Shown here piece after piece: positions 1 to 12,821 of a stretch of DNA of 64,000 nucleotides (position 1 is the first letter of the stretch; the number at the start of each line of letters is the position of its first letter). The notes beneath the pieces are model-generated. The model was not told the DNA's origin, ran no database searches, and saw only the letters and a program-made list of their open reading frames with translations. The translations under genes were made by a program, and so were the position numbers. The stretch is from Marisa cornuarietis (Eukaryota; Mollusca; Gastropoda; Architaenioglossa; Ampullariidae): positions 8,233,501 to 8,297,500 of the forward strand of contig SMMW01000046.1 of NCBI GenBank assembly GCA_004794655.1, given 5' to 3'.

Positions 1-535
1 ACAAAAAGCAGGGCTATTTCAGCGACCGTGAATGTAAGTGTCGAGCAAAGCTTTAGTACTTGCCGGAAGAGGTAGTCAGTTCAATTGACTTTACGGTCAT
101 AGGGAGTTGGGTGCTCTAGCTCTGGCCGAAAGGGTTGCTTGCTCCCCCTTTGGGTGAGAGTCTTAGGACGACTGCTGGGACAAGATCATTAAAAGAAAGC
201 CTGCGACTAGGTTTTGCCCACAACACAATGGTCTCTGGATGTAAGAAAGTGATGGGAAACAAGGGTCTGGGCGAGTGAAAAAATTGCCCACACTTGATCA
301 AACATTCAACCATAATATTTGTCCAGCGAAGATGCTGCAATCTGCGATGTGGACAATTACAACGGAAGGACAGATTTTCACCGTTAAGACACCATTGCTA
401 CACGTGATCGAGATCACTTAGCAGTAAAGGAAGAAATTCGAAGCAGAACACAGAAACTTTACTAACAGAGTAACAACATACACCCCCACACCCCACCACA
501 CACACTGTCCCTCCGCAACTTGGCTTACTCCTGGA

Positions 536-812
536 GGGGAGTTGTAGTTACGAATGGAGGGTAAGACGTTGTTCTGGGGCAACATGAGGAACTCAAGGAC
601 AAGGGTCTTCCGCAGATGTTGGTTGACTCCTGTTCCGATACTTTTAAAGCGGTGGCAAAAGTGCCTTAAAGTAAAGACGCATGAAGTAGTGTCCTCGGGG
701 TCAGGGCAACGCATTATGATCACCAGAATAGATTCCTCTAGAATGCTTTTCCTTTATTTCCCCATATTGCGCAGGAAACGGCTTTCTCTCTCGCTTCTTA
801 ACTACGGGCCCC
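536..812. repeat. Fold-back MITE, family A copy 1
   Basis: The left arm starts GGGG, then TGTAGTTACGAA, GAGGGTAAG, GGGGCAACATG and GGAACTCAAGGACAAG. The right end, reverse-complemented, gives GGGG, CGTAGTTAAGAAGCGAG and ATATGGGGAAATAAAGG, so the element is a long imperfect inverted repeat of about 275 bp. The same ordered motifs occur in two adjacent elements at 57.5-58.2 kb. No transposase is present and no target duplication was identified. Confidence 0.6.
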
Positions 813-1690
813 TTCCGACTGACCGACAAACAGACCCTCTGGGATGTCCACTTGGGAAGCCATGTTGGGAAAGGATACACACACACACACACCTCTGCGA
901 CCATATTGCAGATCCATGTGCACGCACGTAGTTCCGAGTCTGCGCGTGACCAGCAAGAGTCTCTGACGTCAGGGTGACAGTAACGAAGTGGGAAACGATC
1001 AGCTGGCCGCCTTCAGTACTACGCGAGGGAGGGAGGGATGGGGCGTGGCACGTCCCAGACGACCACCGGGCGCACGTGAGCCGTGCATGCAGAGCGGGGG
1101 CCGCCGTCACCGTTACAGACCTGTGACGACCAAACGATGAAGACTGATGAAGACAGGCTCGAGCGTGACGCAATCTAGAGATGAGCTGGACCAGCGTCAC
1201 ACCTCAATCCGTTGCCCCTGCTGCACGCCGTGCAGGACGCCCGGGCTGCCAGGCGTGACGAATGAGTTGCACTGATGACTGATGCAGTCGTTCACAAAAT
1301 TCTCTCGACTTTAATTACGTTCCGCTGGACCATCTGTGGTGCTTTCAAAGCGTTTCTTAAATGGGCGATCCTTCCCTGCTTCAGAAGGATCAGCGGTCAA
1401 CGTAGATCCCAGTTTTTTTTTTCTTACGCCGAAAGAACGGATTTTCCATAGCAGCTACGGGTTTGACCCCCTAAATACGGAACTAACGGAGATGTGTAAA
1501 ACAAAATTAAATTATGGATCTGCCGTCGCCGAATCTACGGTTATTCGAGCAATAAGTTTTCCCCTTGGGTTTGGTTCCTTTAACGCAGGGGTTGGGAACG
1601 TTCAGCCCGCGAAGTCATTTAATCTGCCCCGCCAAGGCAACCGCACATTTCAGTAAATCTATAAACCTTTTACATCGCAACATAAACGTA

Positions 1691-1723
<33 letters not shown>
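1691..1723. repeat. (AAT)11 microsatellite
   Basis: Eleven uninterrupted AAT units. It creates a spurious run of Asn or Ile codons in open frames crossing it. Confidence 0.95.
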
Positions 1724-1724
<1 letters not shown>

Positions 1725-2116
1725 TAAATTTTGAGGGACAAGCAAGGAACGTACATGACGGGATAAAGAGGGCACATCAGAGTACATGACGACATAGACA
1801 CGTATCCTTCTCGTCGGCTCCCTGACAAAATTGGAGAATTATGCATGCATGTGACCTTCGCCCTCAAACCAAGGGTAGACAACTTTTGCTGTCTGCTGTT
1901 CATACAATTAGCGTTCTTTGACCATGTCTACTCTTACGATCATTGACACTGCTGTGTACTTAAGTTTTAATTTCAGGCCTACAAGTATCCAACATTATCA
2001 TTTCATGGATTTCCAAAGGATGAGCAAACGAAAAAGCGTTGGCTATTTGTGTGTGTGCAAGCATGTCTGTGTATGTAGATTATGTGTAAACACTTTGTAA
2101 ATGTCTTGAACTCCTC

Positions 2117-2156
2117 CATCATGATTATGAGTATTTGTTTACTCATAATCATGATG
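2117..2156. repeat. Perfect 17-bp hairpin
   Basis: Arms 2117-2133 and 2140-2156 are perfect reverse complements (core ATCATGATTATGAGTA) around the 6-base loop TTTGTT. There is no T-run after either arm, so it is not a Pol III-type end. The surroundings contain no gene. Confidence 0.85.
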
Positions 2157-3096
2157 ATTATAATCAATGTCATTTCACCACACAAACAAAAAAATGTGGA
2201 TTGGGAAAAAGGTTGTGCTACTATATAGTCTGTCTCCTCTAGGAACTTCCTAATTATAAATATATATTTTACAGAATCCAAACAGTTGTTTCACTACGCT
2301 TTTCATAGGAGCCGAACATACTTGCTGCGCACCTTATTACAAAAAGGCAGATTTTGGTGACAGGTCTCGGGAAATAAAGACCAGATCAGCTCGTCGTTGA
2401 TCAAGTTTTAATTCAAATTGTTGTTATCCAATACTGATTGCTGGCTGGTTTGTTAATTGATTGGTAGCCAACCTGGATACCCTATGTCAAGCCTCAAGAG
2501 TACTATCAACTGGGAAAATAGTATTTTTGAGAGAACAAAGAATATATTTAGGTCACGATGTCACGGTCACAAATCATGTATCAGCTCGGTGACTCATAAA
2601 AATCTGTTGATTCCTGCTGAGGTATCAAAGCTTAGTCGACAATATATTTTCGGCCCTTTACTCATGTGTTCGTCGTGTTACTGACGCAGTCATTTAAGTT
2701 CCGTGCCGTCGGCGATGATGCTGGCGATATACCAGGGGCACGGCAGTCATTCTGGAGAGCCCGCCCACGTCACGCGGGTCAAGCTTACTGCAAACGTAAC
2801 CCCCGTGTGAGCGACATACCGGAGAGTGCGGCAATCGAGTTAGCACCTGCATCAGATAACACTTAACAGGTGCGCCGTGCGTGCTGTGCTCTCCAAGTGT
2901 GCAGACGACAAGCTTAACCCCCCACCCTCAATTATCCCCCATCCCGCAACCGGCAACACGGGTCTGCTTGTGTCAGAAAGTCCAGGTGAGGTTCAGCTTT
3001 AACCGTTCTGTTAATGAGATGCCTGCCGTCAAACGTACAAACAGAACCGCAGCCAATGGGCTAGAATTTGATCTCACCATGCTACCCCAGCACTCG

Positions 3097-3126
3097 GTGT
3101 GTGTGTGTGTGTGAGCGCGCGCGCGT
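3097..3126. repeat. (GT)n(GC)n microsatellite
   Basis: A GT run is followed directly by a GC run (GAGCGCGCGCGCG), an alternating purine-pyrimidine tract able to adopt Z-form. Confidence 0.85.
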
Positions 3127-4384
3127 GAGGAACGACTGAGAGTGAGGTCACCGAGGGAAGAAGCGGGTTGTGTGATTTGGGTGCCTGAGTTCGAGGTTTC
3201 CCTGTGCTCACTGGCCGCGTGTCACAATCTCAGCTTTCTGTCAAGCTAGCTATTCTGAACTTAACATGGTGAAGGAGCGGACCGACAACAGGGCATTTAC
3301 GCCGTGTGTAGGGTCAATAACACTGTAGAAGTTAAATTAAACTTTCCGGCGACTTTTTACAGGGCACTGCACATGGGCGCACTGCAGAAGCCTTCCTTGC
3401 CTTAAGGAGGAACGACAACCCCGTCCCTCCTCCTCCCCCCCCCCAAACAAAAAAAGTGACCTGAGTAAAACATCATTTCGGGATTTATGCGTAACTTCGA
3501 AAACAGTTTGCACATGTTGCCGGCCTGCGCATGTGCAATGCAAATTTGGAATGGTTATTAGGGCAAAAGGCTAACATCGTGACACCGGCCACCATTCAGC
3601 GCTGCCGACCTCAGGGCAGCGATGACGTCATTGCTGACGACACGACCGACGGTGCACTGCTTGTTCCTGTCGACCCACTACACCTGGGGGCACCTCCACC
3701 GTCACCAACCACACCGCCAACCACATAGCAACCCCCCCAACCCCCACGTTTCCTTCGTGGCGTACACAGCCACAACAGATCAAACAGCAACCTATGTTGG
3801 AAACATGCAGTGAGGTAGAGATTTGGTAGGGATGGGGGTAGCGAGTTAAGGGTGGGGTGGGGTGTGAGTTTTGCTTGCTATCCAATGCAGCTGTGTTTAT
3901 GGCCTTTCTTTATTTTTATCTCGTCGTAGCATGTATGGAGCAGTTATTATTATTTTTATTAATCCTGACAAATCTTCGATGTTGCTGAAGACATGACCAT
4001 CCACTGAAAGCACGCACGGCTTATCCAACGGCTTCAAGAGGAGGAGGACAGACAAGGTGAGCGGTGCAGCAAACCCTAATCGTACAATTTATGAACCAAG
4101 ATATACGGCTCACAATTTTTTTTCTTCATCCGTGCTTTTGCGTCGGTTGAATCCAGCACACCACAGCATTTCTTGAAAGTCCAATGTATCGCGCTCGATT
4201 TACAGCATCAGTGAGTGGCGGGGGATGTCCTACGTTGGGGAAGGGGTTCTAGACAGGCGTAGTCAGCAACGGTGTCACTTCTGAAGTATCACAGCGATCA
4301 TGGAGTGCAGTCTTCTGTCTGCCATCCCCTTCCGGTGGTGGTGTCTACGCAGTGCGAACTGAACGCTGTGGAGCCAGAGGTGAC

Positions 4385-4462
4385 GAGTTTCACAGAGGCG
4401 AGTTTTGAATTTTACAGACGCAATGTTGAGTTTTACAGACCTGCGTTTGGGGTTTTACAGAC
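4385..4462 (+). repeat. Short tandem repeat built on TTTTACAGAC
   Basis: Diverged units carrying TTTTACAGAC plus CTG or GC recur at roughly 25-base spacing. Another unit, TTTTTACAGACGC, lies just beyond the MITE at 4463-4731, so the MITE probably inserted into this array. Confidence 0.6.
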
Positions 4463-4731
4463 CTGGGGCTAGTTGCACAACATATTTCTAATTTTAAACA
4501 TTTTTAGGCCTTAAGTCTTTTGAGATAATAAATTTAAAGTGAAAACAATTTTAGAATTGTTAAAACTAAAACTGTTTTAAGTAAGATAAAGTTTTTTTTA
4601 AGTCTGACTTTCCATCTTGTCAGTACAAATTTTTGTATGTTTTTGTGCAATGCATCTAAATGGGAAAGAAGAGATTTTGCTTCTTTAGGACAGTTTTAAG
4701 GCTTAGAAACACGTTGTGCAACTGTCCCCTG
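4463..4731. mobile_element. 269-bp MITE, family B copy 1
   Basis: Terminal inverted repeats: left CTGGGGCTAGTTGCACAAC, right (reverse-complemented) CAGGGGACAGTTGCACAAC. The inside is AT-rich and contains AAAACTGTTTTAAGTAAG and AAGTCTGACTTTCCATC. It matches the element at 7685-7953 in the opposite orientation, with identical length. The CAGGG-type ends fit hAT elements (inference), but no clean 8-bp target duplication was seen. Confidence 0.75.
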
Positions 4732-4790
4732 ATTTTTACAGACGCAAAAATTCCAACCCCTCGCTGGTGACGGGTGCCTGAAGGCTTACT

Positions 4791-5050
4791 CCCGCATAAC
4801 CCCATTTCTAATTTTAAACACTTTTAGGCTTTATATCTATTTATACAATAAGATTTAAAGAAACACGATGCCCAACACAAGAACTTTTTTATAACTAAAA
4901 CTGTTTTAAGTAAGAAAACTAAGCCAAATTTTCGTTTCCGTCAGTGCATTTTTCGCATGCGCATTTCAGCAACGCGTCTAAATAGCATAGAAACGACTTA
5001 AGCTTCTAAGAACAGTTTTAAGATTTAGAAATATGTTTGCGATTAGCCCC
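4791..5050. mobile_element. Degenerate MITE, family B copy 2
   Basis: It shares CATTTCTAATTTTAAACAC, ACTTTTAGGCTTTATATCT and AACTAAAACTGTTTTAAG with copy 1 in the same orientation and ends TTAGAAATATG. The terminal repeats are eroded (CATAACCCC and GATTAGCCCC). It lies about 60 bp after copy 1. Confidence 0.6.
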
Positions 5051-5971
5051 TTAAAAGCTAACCCGATTGCTCAGCAAAGACTGCTGGAAGTAGAGCATAG
5101 TGTACCACAAAAACATATTCCAGTAATATAACAAAGAGGCACGAGAGATCTTATGTTAATATTTTTCTCTTATGCACACCTGGATTTGTCGAGAAAACAG
5201 GAAGTGACGAAAGGGGAGTATTTCTCGAAATAGGGTGGTCTGCATGAGCTGAATTCGAAGAGAAAAGATGCAATCCTCGTTAAAAGAAAACTGACCAGGA
5301 CACATTGTGCTGTTGGTGCATGTTCTTTTCGACACTCAGATGAAGTTAGTTTGAACTCATTAAGGAAATCCTAAAGATAATGGCAGCAAACGCCAGTGGA
5401 TTAACTTTGTTCAGAGATGTGTATGTACAGATCTCTGCTTTGTTCAAACGTACCGTGTTATCCAGTCACTTAAACAGTACAAGCAAGTTTTGGACATTAC
5501 GTAAAACGAAGAGATCTTCCAACAGCAGTACCAACTATACCACAGCACGGGCTGTTAAAACCAACTATGACTGCTGGTGAAAAGCTTAAACAGAGATCAA
5601 GCACCATCGACGGTTTCTTAACCGTTCTTGTCTACAATTAACATCGTGACAGTCATAAACATATCATCAGTCGTATTTTTATCCAGCATAATACTAAAAA
5701 CAACTGACAGTGTGAGGCCACCATTGATGTGCGAGCTCAACACAGCTTAAAAAAAACAGGAAGAAATAAATTTTTACAACGATAAATATGTATCAAATTA
5801 TTGTTTTATTTCTAAATGTAAAAAACTCAGTCAGTTAAAACTATAACATAAAAATTCAATGCGTGAGATTAACCATCTATCAAATAAAAACATTACAGGA
5901 GTTTATCTTAAACAAACGCACCTTTGAAATATGTTTTCTATTTCTGAAAAGTATGAAAGCGTGCGCGCCTC

Positions 5972-5994
5972 TGTGTGTGTGTGTGTGTGTGTGT
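5972..5994. repeat. (GT)n microsatellite
   Basis: Uninterrupted TG dinucleotides in non-coding sequence. Confidence 0.9.
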
Positions 5995-6921
5995 TGTCGG
6001 TAACCGATGGTCAGAACAAAGGCACGGCACGCCCGAGGCTAGCGATGCTTACTTCGCTAAAGGAGGAGTGGCCGTCCGCCCCTTGACCGCCACCTGGCTT
6101 CAAGCTCTCATATAACAGTGGAGGCTCTTGGTAACGCTCTTTGGTGCAATGTCCGTGATTGTTGCCCATGATCTGGAGAAGATTTACTTACCAGTCTGTT
6201 AAGTGAGTTCTGTCTAGACCTTTTAATTGTTTTTTTTTCAAACTTCAGTCGAAGCTTCTAAATAAAGTTCCAATCTGTAGGGCTGTATTCCAAACCGTCT
6301 TATTTTCTGGGCAAAAAAAAAAAAAAAAAAATCGCTTCTTGAGCACGACAACCTGAGCGATGTTTGCTCATTTGACTAGAAGACATGCACACTTGCTGTT
6401 ACAAATACTACTGGCGCGTAAGAGAACTCCAGTATAGGAGAGTAATTTTCTCCTGCTTTCCTAATGGCAGTTGAAAATGCTGATGTGTGAAAGCTTATAT
6501 CTTGAAAATTATGCATAATTATATACTCATATTTTGGGAATTATTATTTTAAAATGAACTTAACCCGATCATAAAGAAAAAGTGTTGCACTCGGCTTGTC
6601 CTTTAAGTCCAACACATCAGGTCCGTGACGTTATCATCTCACTCGGTGCCTCTTGTGAGCAAAGTCGGCGAGCCTTCACCCGACAACTTTGGTGACAAAA
6701 TTTAGTCTAATCCCAAGCGTGAGCGGCTAGCTGGATTCAAGACCCCCCCCCCCACCTCAAATTCAGGCGACAACAAATGCGGAGATCTGCGGAGTGGGAG
6801 ATGGTGTCGTTATATGTCCTTCATCCTCCATTCCAATCCCGCGTGACGGTTTCTCGGGTATGAAGGAGATACGAACGGCGTCGTTTCCTGCTCCCTCTCA
6901 CGTCACGAATGCAGCAACGGT

Positions 6922-6957
6922 AAAAAAAACAAACAAACAAACAAACAAACAAAAAAA
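6922..6957. repeat. (AAAC)n microsatellite
   Basis: A run of CAAA units bounded by A-runs, just upstream of a SINE-like 3' tail; it may be the A-rich part of an older SINE copy. Confidence 0.85.
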
Positions 6958-6984
6958 CGCATAACTCAACGACACCCCCTCCCC

Positions 6985-7045
6985 TCAGTCGTGATATAGC
7001 CTTCGCTGCTGACACGGTCTAAAAGAACCAAGCAACCAACCAACT
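6985..7045 (+). repeat. SINE 3'-end fragment
   Basis: GTGATATAGCCTTCGCTGCT followed by GACACGGTCTAAAAGAACCAA closely parallels the tail of the intact SINE at 62354-62542 (GTGATATAGCCTTAGTTGCT, then GGCTCGGCGTAAAACACCAA). It is followed by CAAC repeats. The 5' half is absent or too diverged to call. Confidence 0.6.
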
Positions 7046-7684
7046 ACAACTTTCGTGTTTCTCTTTCTTTTTCAAAGACTGCGACCGTGGACGTATTTCA
7101 TGATAGTTTCGTGTAGGCTGCAGACGTCAGTTCCGAGCACTGCGCGTACCCCGGGATCCGCAACAGCTTGGGTAGAAAACAAAAGCCGTGCAGCGACAAT
7201 GCAGCGTTGGGGTGATACCTCCCACCAGATAACAGCAGCAGGGAGCGACACCTTACCTAACGCGGTGACCGTGAAGATGTGGAGGTTGCGGCAGTCGACC
7301 AGCTACATCAGGATCAATAGCAGCTTGGCGATTACCACGTTATCTACAGTATCACTGGCGTGTGTGTGTGTGTGTGGGTGGGAGGGTGGCGCGAGTGCTT
7401 GATCTCGCAGAAATCAGAGCTGTCAGAAGAGCTAACTTCACAGGCCAGTGTAGGTCCCACTGGCAGATCAGCGCTGTCACAAGTTCTCAAGAGTCGATGT
7501 TTTACAAGAAATCGAGAAGAAGGCAATGGGCTCCTACACAGTCACTGGAAGAGGAATATCTTCCAAACTTATATCAATCGATATCGTAAGCCAGAACTGT
7601 GAATGGCACAACTTGAACAAATCTAATCCAGAAAAAAACATCGCGCTTAGTTTCTTGTTCTAGATCGCTGGCTCACGACGCCTG

Positions 7685-7953
7685 CAGAGGCCAGTTGCAC
7701 AACACGTTTCTAAACCTTAAAAGTGTTCTAAAGAAGCAAAATCTCTTCTGAGCCATTTTGATGCATTGCAGAAAAACATCCCAAACATTGGACTGACAGG
7801 ATGGAAAGTCAGACTTAAACAGCCTTATCTTACTTAAAGTAGTTTTAGTTTTACAAATTCTAAAATTGTGGTGTGCACTTTAAATTAATTATCTAAATAG
7901 AGTTAATGCCTAAAAGTGTTTAAAATTAGAAATGTGTTGTGCAACTGGCCCTG
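7685..7953. mobile_element. 269-bp MITE, family B copy 3 (inverted)
   Basis: Begins CAGAGGCCAGTTGCACAACAC and ends GTGTTGTGCAACTGGCCCTG, which are near-perfect terminal inverted repeats. Internally it contains GACAGGATGGAAAGTCAGAC and CTTATCTTACTTAAAGTAG, the reverse complements of the corresponding parts of copy 1. Non-autonomous. Flanking 8-mers do not match. Confidence 0.8.
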
Positions 7954-10900
7954 AAGCAGCAAATGCCCGGTGCTCAAACAAAGGGAAATGTGCGTTAAGA
8001 CATTAGGCCGCAAACAATCATATATACGCGTGTCATGTGCTTAGTAATCCGTATAAAACTGGCCGTGATACTGTCAACGGTAAAAAGTGTTCCTTAAAAA
8101 CTAAAACAAATCTGAGGAGGAACACTTCATACTGATGTATATACTATATACACCGTTTTAAAATAAAGAACTCTTTTCTCTGATATTTTCTTTCTTGCTT
8201 TCTTTGGGGTTTCCGGGACCATGCATGTCACACATCGATCTTTTCTTCGACGATGAAGACGGCTGTTGTCTCGAGGTTCTCCTTGATGCCCCCTAAAGCG
8301 TCTCTTCCAGTGTGACTTCCTGAGGCTACAACTCTGTCCGTGCCTGTGTAGTGAGCAGAACTTCAGGACAAGCTTCAGGGGTCGGTGAGCGTGTCTCGCA
8401 TGAACAGTTTTCAGTGTATGACAGCCCCAGGCGGTACAGGTGTGCACGCAGTCCACAGCGTCCGGTGCGCAGGCGGACGATGATTGTGTTAGTGTCGTTT
8501 GAGACCGAGCCTCTGATCGCCTGATGGTGAGTTGTGTTCATTAGCCCACCGGCCCTTGAAATGAAGCTTAACTAGGGCCCCTTGAAATTCTCCGCCGTAG
8601 TAAAAATGTGTGGTAATGAGAAAAATACCTCATTCAGATTCATTCAAATACGACTACCCTTTATATAACTCAAGTCATTACTGCCATGAAAAGGCCCGAA
8701 CCAGTCAAACGCCAGCACAGTTCACATCGCAGATATACCAATGTCAACGCAAATCGGTCAATTCATTAACTCATTGTGGTCACTTCCCGTTCAGACAAGA
8801 TGTCTCCATCAGTCGTCATATTTTGGCTATTTAAAAAAAAATTATACAAAATAACCATATGTCACAAAAATATAATTTTGAATTTGTTTTAAATATCACA
8901 TTTAGCAGAAATGAACTGTTTTACCTTTAGGAAATGGTTTATGGTTTCGGTTTTTTAAAAAAAGAAAACTGACATATATCAGCATACACGAAAATGCCTT
9001 TCAGATTCGTATTTCGGAAGAAGACTCAAAGTGAAAACTTGGTATTTACGTAAAAACTTCCAGTTATTACTACACACAAGTAAACTTTTTTCCTCCTAAC
9101 GTGAATACATATTATCCAGAATCAGAAAATTTACAAGATACACAATAATTCGGCTGATTTTGCCGACGAAACTGACAAAAAACCGGGGGGAACATCGACC
9201 CGCGTACTCTGTCACGTTTTGCTCACTATACCACAAAGAACTTACATTTGAAAAAGACCGGAGGGCCTGTCGTACAAAACCAAGGAAAGTAGCTTGTACA
9301 GAAATGATTCACCTTTAAATTGATCTATTGTTTGTTTCTGTACCGTTAACCGGTCGTGAATTACAAAATAAAAATAAAAGCACTGTACACGTGTCCAGTG
9401 TGATTTCAACAGCAAGGCTACGGCCTGCCAGTGGGACCGCAATGATTGTTCCATTCACTAGTCGGTTGGCGCTAAAATGGCTTAAAGTAATCAAAGCTGA
9501 ATTTTCTTTGACTACTTCAAAGCCACTGTAGCGCCAGCCGGTCAACGATTCATCTTTGTTTCGAGCTCTTGGCGACCAGCTGTTACGACCATATACGTCA
9601 CCCTCAGGAAGGATTAAAGATTTTTCCCCCAGCTGGAACCGTTCCCAAGAAAGCATAAAAGTATACTTTCACTTATGGTTGGGGATATTCTTGCTGGAGG
9701 AATGCGAAAAACTCATCCCACCCCCAACAACCTCTCCCGTCTTTAGCTGCGGTACTTTTCCTCAACTCCTCTGACCACGAAGTTATGCTAGGTGAAGTCA
9801 TCAGACACACGAGGGGACTTAAATCTACCTCTTACTAGATGTTCTTCTCATTTATTTCTCACCAAAATATACCCCCCCAACCCAGCTTCCCAATTAAAAG
9901 CACAGAAAAGCTATTAAGCTCTGCTTTAATCTATCAACACCCTAGTTTGAACGAACCTCAGGACAGCGTGAGATTCAGGCTGAATTACTTGCCGATCGAC
10001 CACACACTCGTCAGGATTGTTCATGGACAAGGATGGGAGGATTCACCCAAACTTGGGAAATAACATCTTGCACCGAGCTTTATCCAGTCATAAGAAAAAA
10101 AACTGCACTCCTTTAGACCTTTCCACGATGAATATACAGGATCTGTTATTGATTGTCTAAAACCGTTTGAAACCTAACCAACAAAATGTTCGTGTGCGTG
10201 CATGCGTGAAAAGAGAAACATAGAAACCGAGATGCGCGATGGAATCCACAGTGACAGGTTTGTTATGGCGGCATCCTGGCAACAGGGTAGCACCGTCAGC
10301 TCTCTCGCAATGTTAGAGCTGGGCAACAGAGGACAGCACTTGGGTACAATGGCAGCCGGCAAAGGAAAGGGGTGAATGCACTGAACTGGCTATCTTTCTT
10401 CAATGTTCAAGCATCCGTTCCTCCCCCACCACCCGCCACCCAAGCTTTCGCGCATTCCTGAGCTTTTTAGTGACCCAGGAGACCTGAAAATTGTCACCAA
10501 ACATGCAGACAGCAGGTCAACAGTCGCTAACCTATCTGAACTCGCACCAACCAGCGTGAAGCCGGCATGAAGACTGACTCAGGAAGGGAAGGAGGTATTA
10601 GGTGGGCGGGGGGAGGGGAAACATAGCTGGTGAAGACTGCCTTTATTTGATGCGAAAACGGTGGACGAAAGGGGCATTCCATCCCAAAATAAATTTGTTC
10701 AATTCCGTAAAAAAAAATAAATAATAAAAAAGCCTTCCAGAGAGTATATATACCTCCCAATCATCACCGCAGCCCCACCCTATGCCACCATGCTAACACA
10801 CACACGCGCGCGCGTTCTGTGGCACACACACACACATTCAGTGGTACACAGTCCAACGCCCGTGTTTCCAACAAGAAAACCACCAACCAAACTTGCAAGC

Positions 10901-11678
10901 TATGCAGGTTTTTTCTAGCTGCCCCAGTATTGTTTGCAAAACAAAGGAACAGCCCAATAATCATCTTTCGGGGGAAGGTTGGACTGGCTAGCCGAAGGAA
11001 ATGGGAGCATCTCAAACTCGTTGCCGTGTAATCCTTAACAAACTGCTGGCACTAAGAATGCCCATACATTTCTTCGTCACATGTTAGTTGTCAGCCTCTG
11101 CGCAAGCAACGGCGTTCGCTCGGACGGTGGGTAGGGGGAGGTTTCAGGGAGGGATGGTCACTCGCCTGCTGAGCGCCAAGATCACCTCCACTGCACACAC
11201 AACCTTCAGTACACTTCCGCTGATCCTTAGAAAAGAAGCCAGTATCCCCTTTGCGTATATTTAAAGTTTTTCCCGTTTTTTTTCAACTTTTTTTTTTCTT
11301 TCGTCCTTCGATCCCCCTTGTGGTCGTTTTTTGCGCTTCACGCCTGCCGAGGCCTGGGATTAACAGACGGCCTTTGGTGGGAGCTCGCCACTTTGGGTCA
11401 CCTCCGTCAACTACACTGCCAACGGATCCACGGGGTTGCGACCATCTAATCCCAGACAGGAAGTTGCTGTAGACACTGCTTCTTGAGAAGGGAAATCTTC
11501 CCCACCGTTTCTTTCCCCACCTAGTAAACTCCCCTTTGTGCCAAAAACTCTTCATTAAGGAAAAAATGGTAAGATACCGCTCCATAAAAAACAGCACTTG
11601 ATGTTCAACTACGACTTTCCCTTACACACTATTTGATAAACTATTCTTAGATACTATATTTCTAATTCGCTTTTGAAA

Positions 11679-11745
11679 GAGAGAGAGAGAGTGTGTGCGA
11701 GAGAGATAGAGGAAGAGAGAGAAAAAGAAAAATAGAGAGAGAGTA
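11679..11745. repeat. GA-rich purine tract
   Basis: Interrupted GA repeats with short GT and AAAAG interruptions; no coding potential. Confidence 0.8.
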
Positions 11746-12541
11746 CTAGGATATCAACTGGTCAACAAACTTTTACAAGTCAAGTTTTTAAAAATAAAAT
11801 TAGTCATTTCTTATCAATTTGTATGTGCGCAAGACGAATATGACAATCAAAATGGAAAACTGGCTTTAGCTTTTTTTTGTAATCTGCATGGTCATATTAG
11901 TGTCCAGCACATGAAGATACTACAGATTAGGACCTTTTTTTAAGTCAGTAATAATTTCAGTGTTGACCAGTGTTATCTGCAGTATGACCGGCGTGTGTGT
12001 GTGTGTGTGTAGTCGGTGGGAGGGTGGCGATAGTAGTGTTCTCAGCCTTTCAAGCGCTGAAGAAAGAATGTAGACCCTGACTATGGGACTTTAAGAGTGC
12101 ATATGAACTGGCCGAGTTAGCAGAAAGCAATTTTGTCTCTGCTGAAAATTTTACGTACAAAACGTCTTTGACTGTTGTCAGCTTAGTAACATCTCCCCGT
12201 TCGCCGTCCATAACTACCCGTCACTCCTGCATCACTTGACTTCTCTCCCTTCCGCCGTACGGACTTTTTTTTTTTTTGCACGCTGTCACCTCACACGCCT
12301 CTCCATCATTAACGCCATCCAACCGAAAATGACCCAGAATGACAAAATGGCGGCGCTGATATAAGACTGCATCGTGACCGCGGCAGTGAGCTGACGGGCG
12401 CCGACGACGCTCGGAAAGTTAAGCAGCCATTGACCAAAGCCATGGAGTGCCAGCAACTACAGGCCCTCTCCCGCTCCAACCTTCTGCGCAGGGTAGAGAG
12501 GAGGGAGGGGGAGGAAAAAAATAGAATCGAGGCCAGGGGAA

Positions 12542-12563
12542 GTGTGTGTGTGTGTGTGTGTGT
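12542..12563. repeat. (GT)n microsatellite
   Basis: Simple TG dinucleotide run. Confidence 0.85.
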
Positions 12564-12761
12564 GCGTGTTTCGGGGGAGGGGGGGAAGGAAATCAAAGAT
12601 CAATACTTCAGAACATGTCTGCTTCGGCTGCAGGGGTAGAATGAACAGCGTGATTTTTAGCCGAGTGCTCTAGTGGGCTGCTCCAGTGCTGTTGGTGGTG
12701 AATTTACACACTTCTGCCGAGTGCTTGTTTAGAAAGCGCGTACACTTACATGATTTTGAGA

Positions 12762-12821
12762 GAGTGTGTGTGTGCGTGCGTAAGTGTGAAAGAACGCACG
12801 AGAGAGAGAGAGAGAGAGAGG
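12762..12821. repeat. Compound GT/GA microsatellite
   Basis: GT repeats, a short mixed segment, then a GA run. An inverted CA repeat follows at about 12870-12893. Confidence 0.8.
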
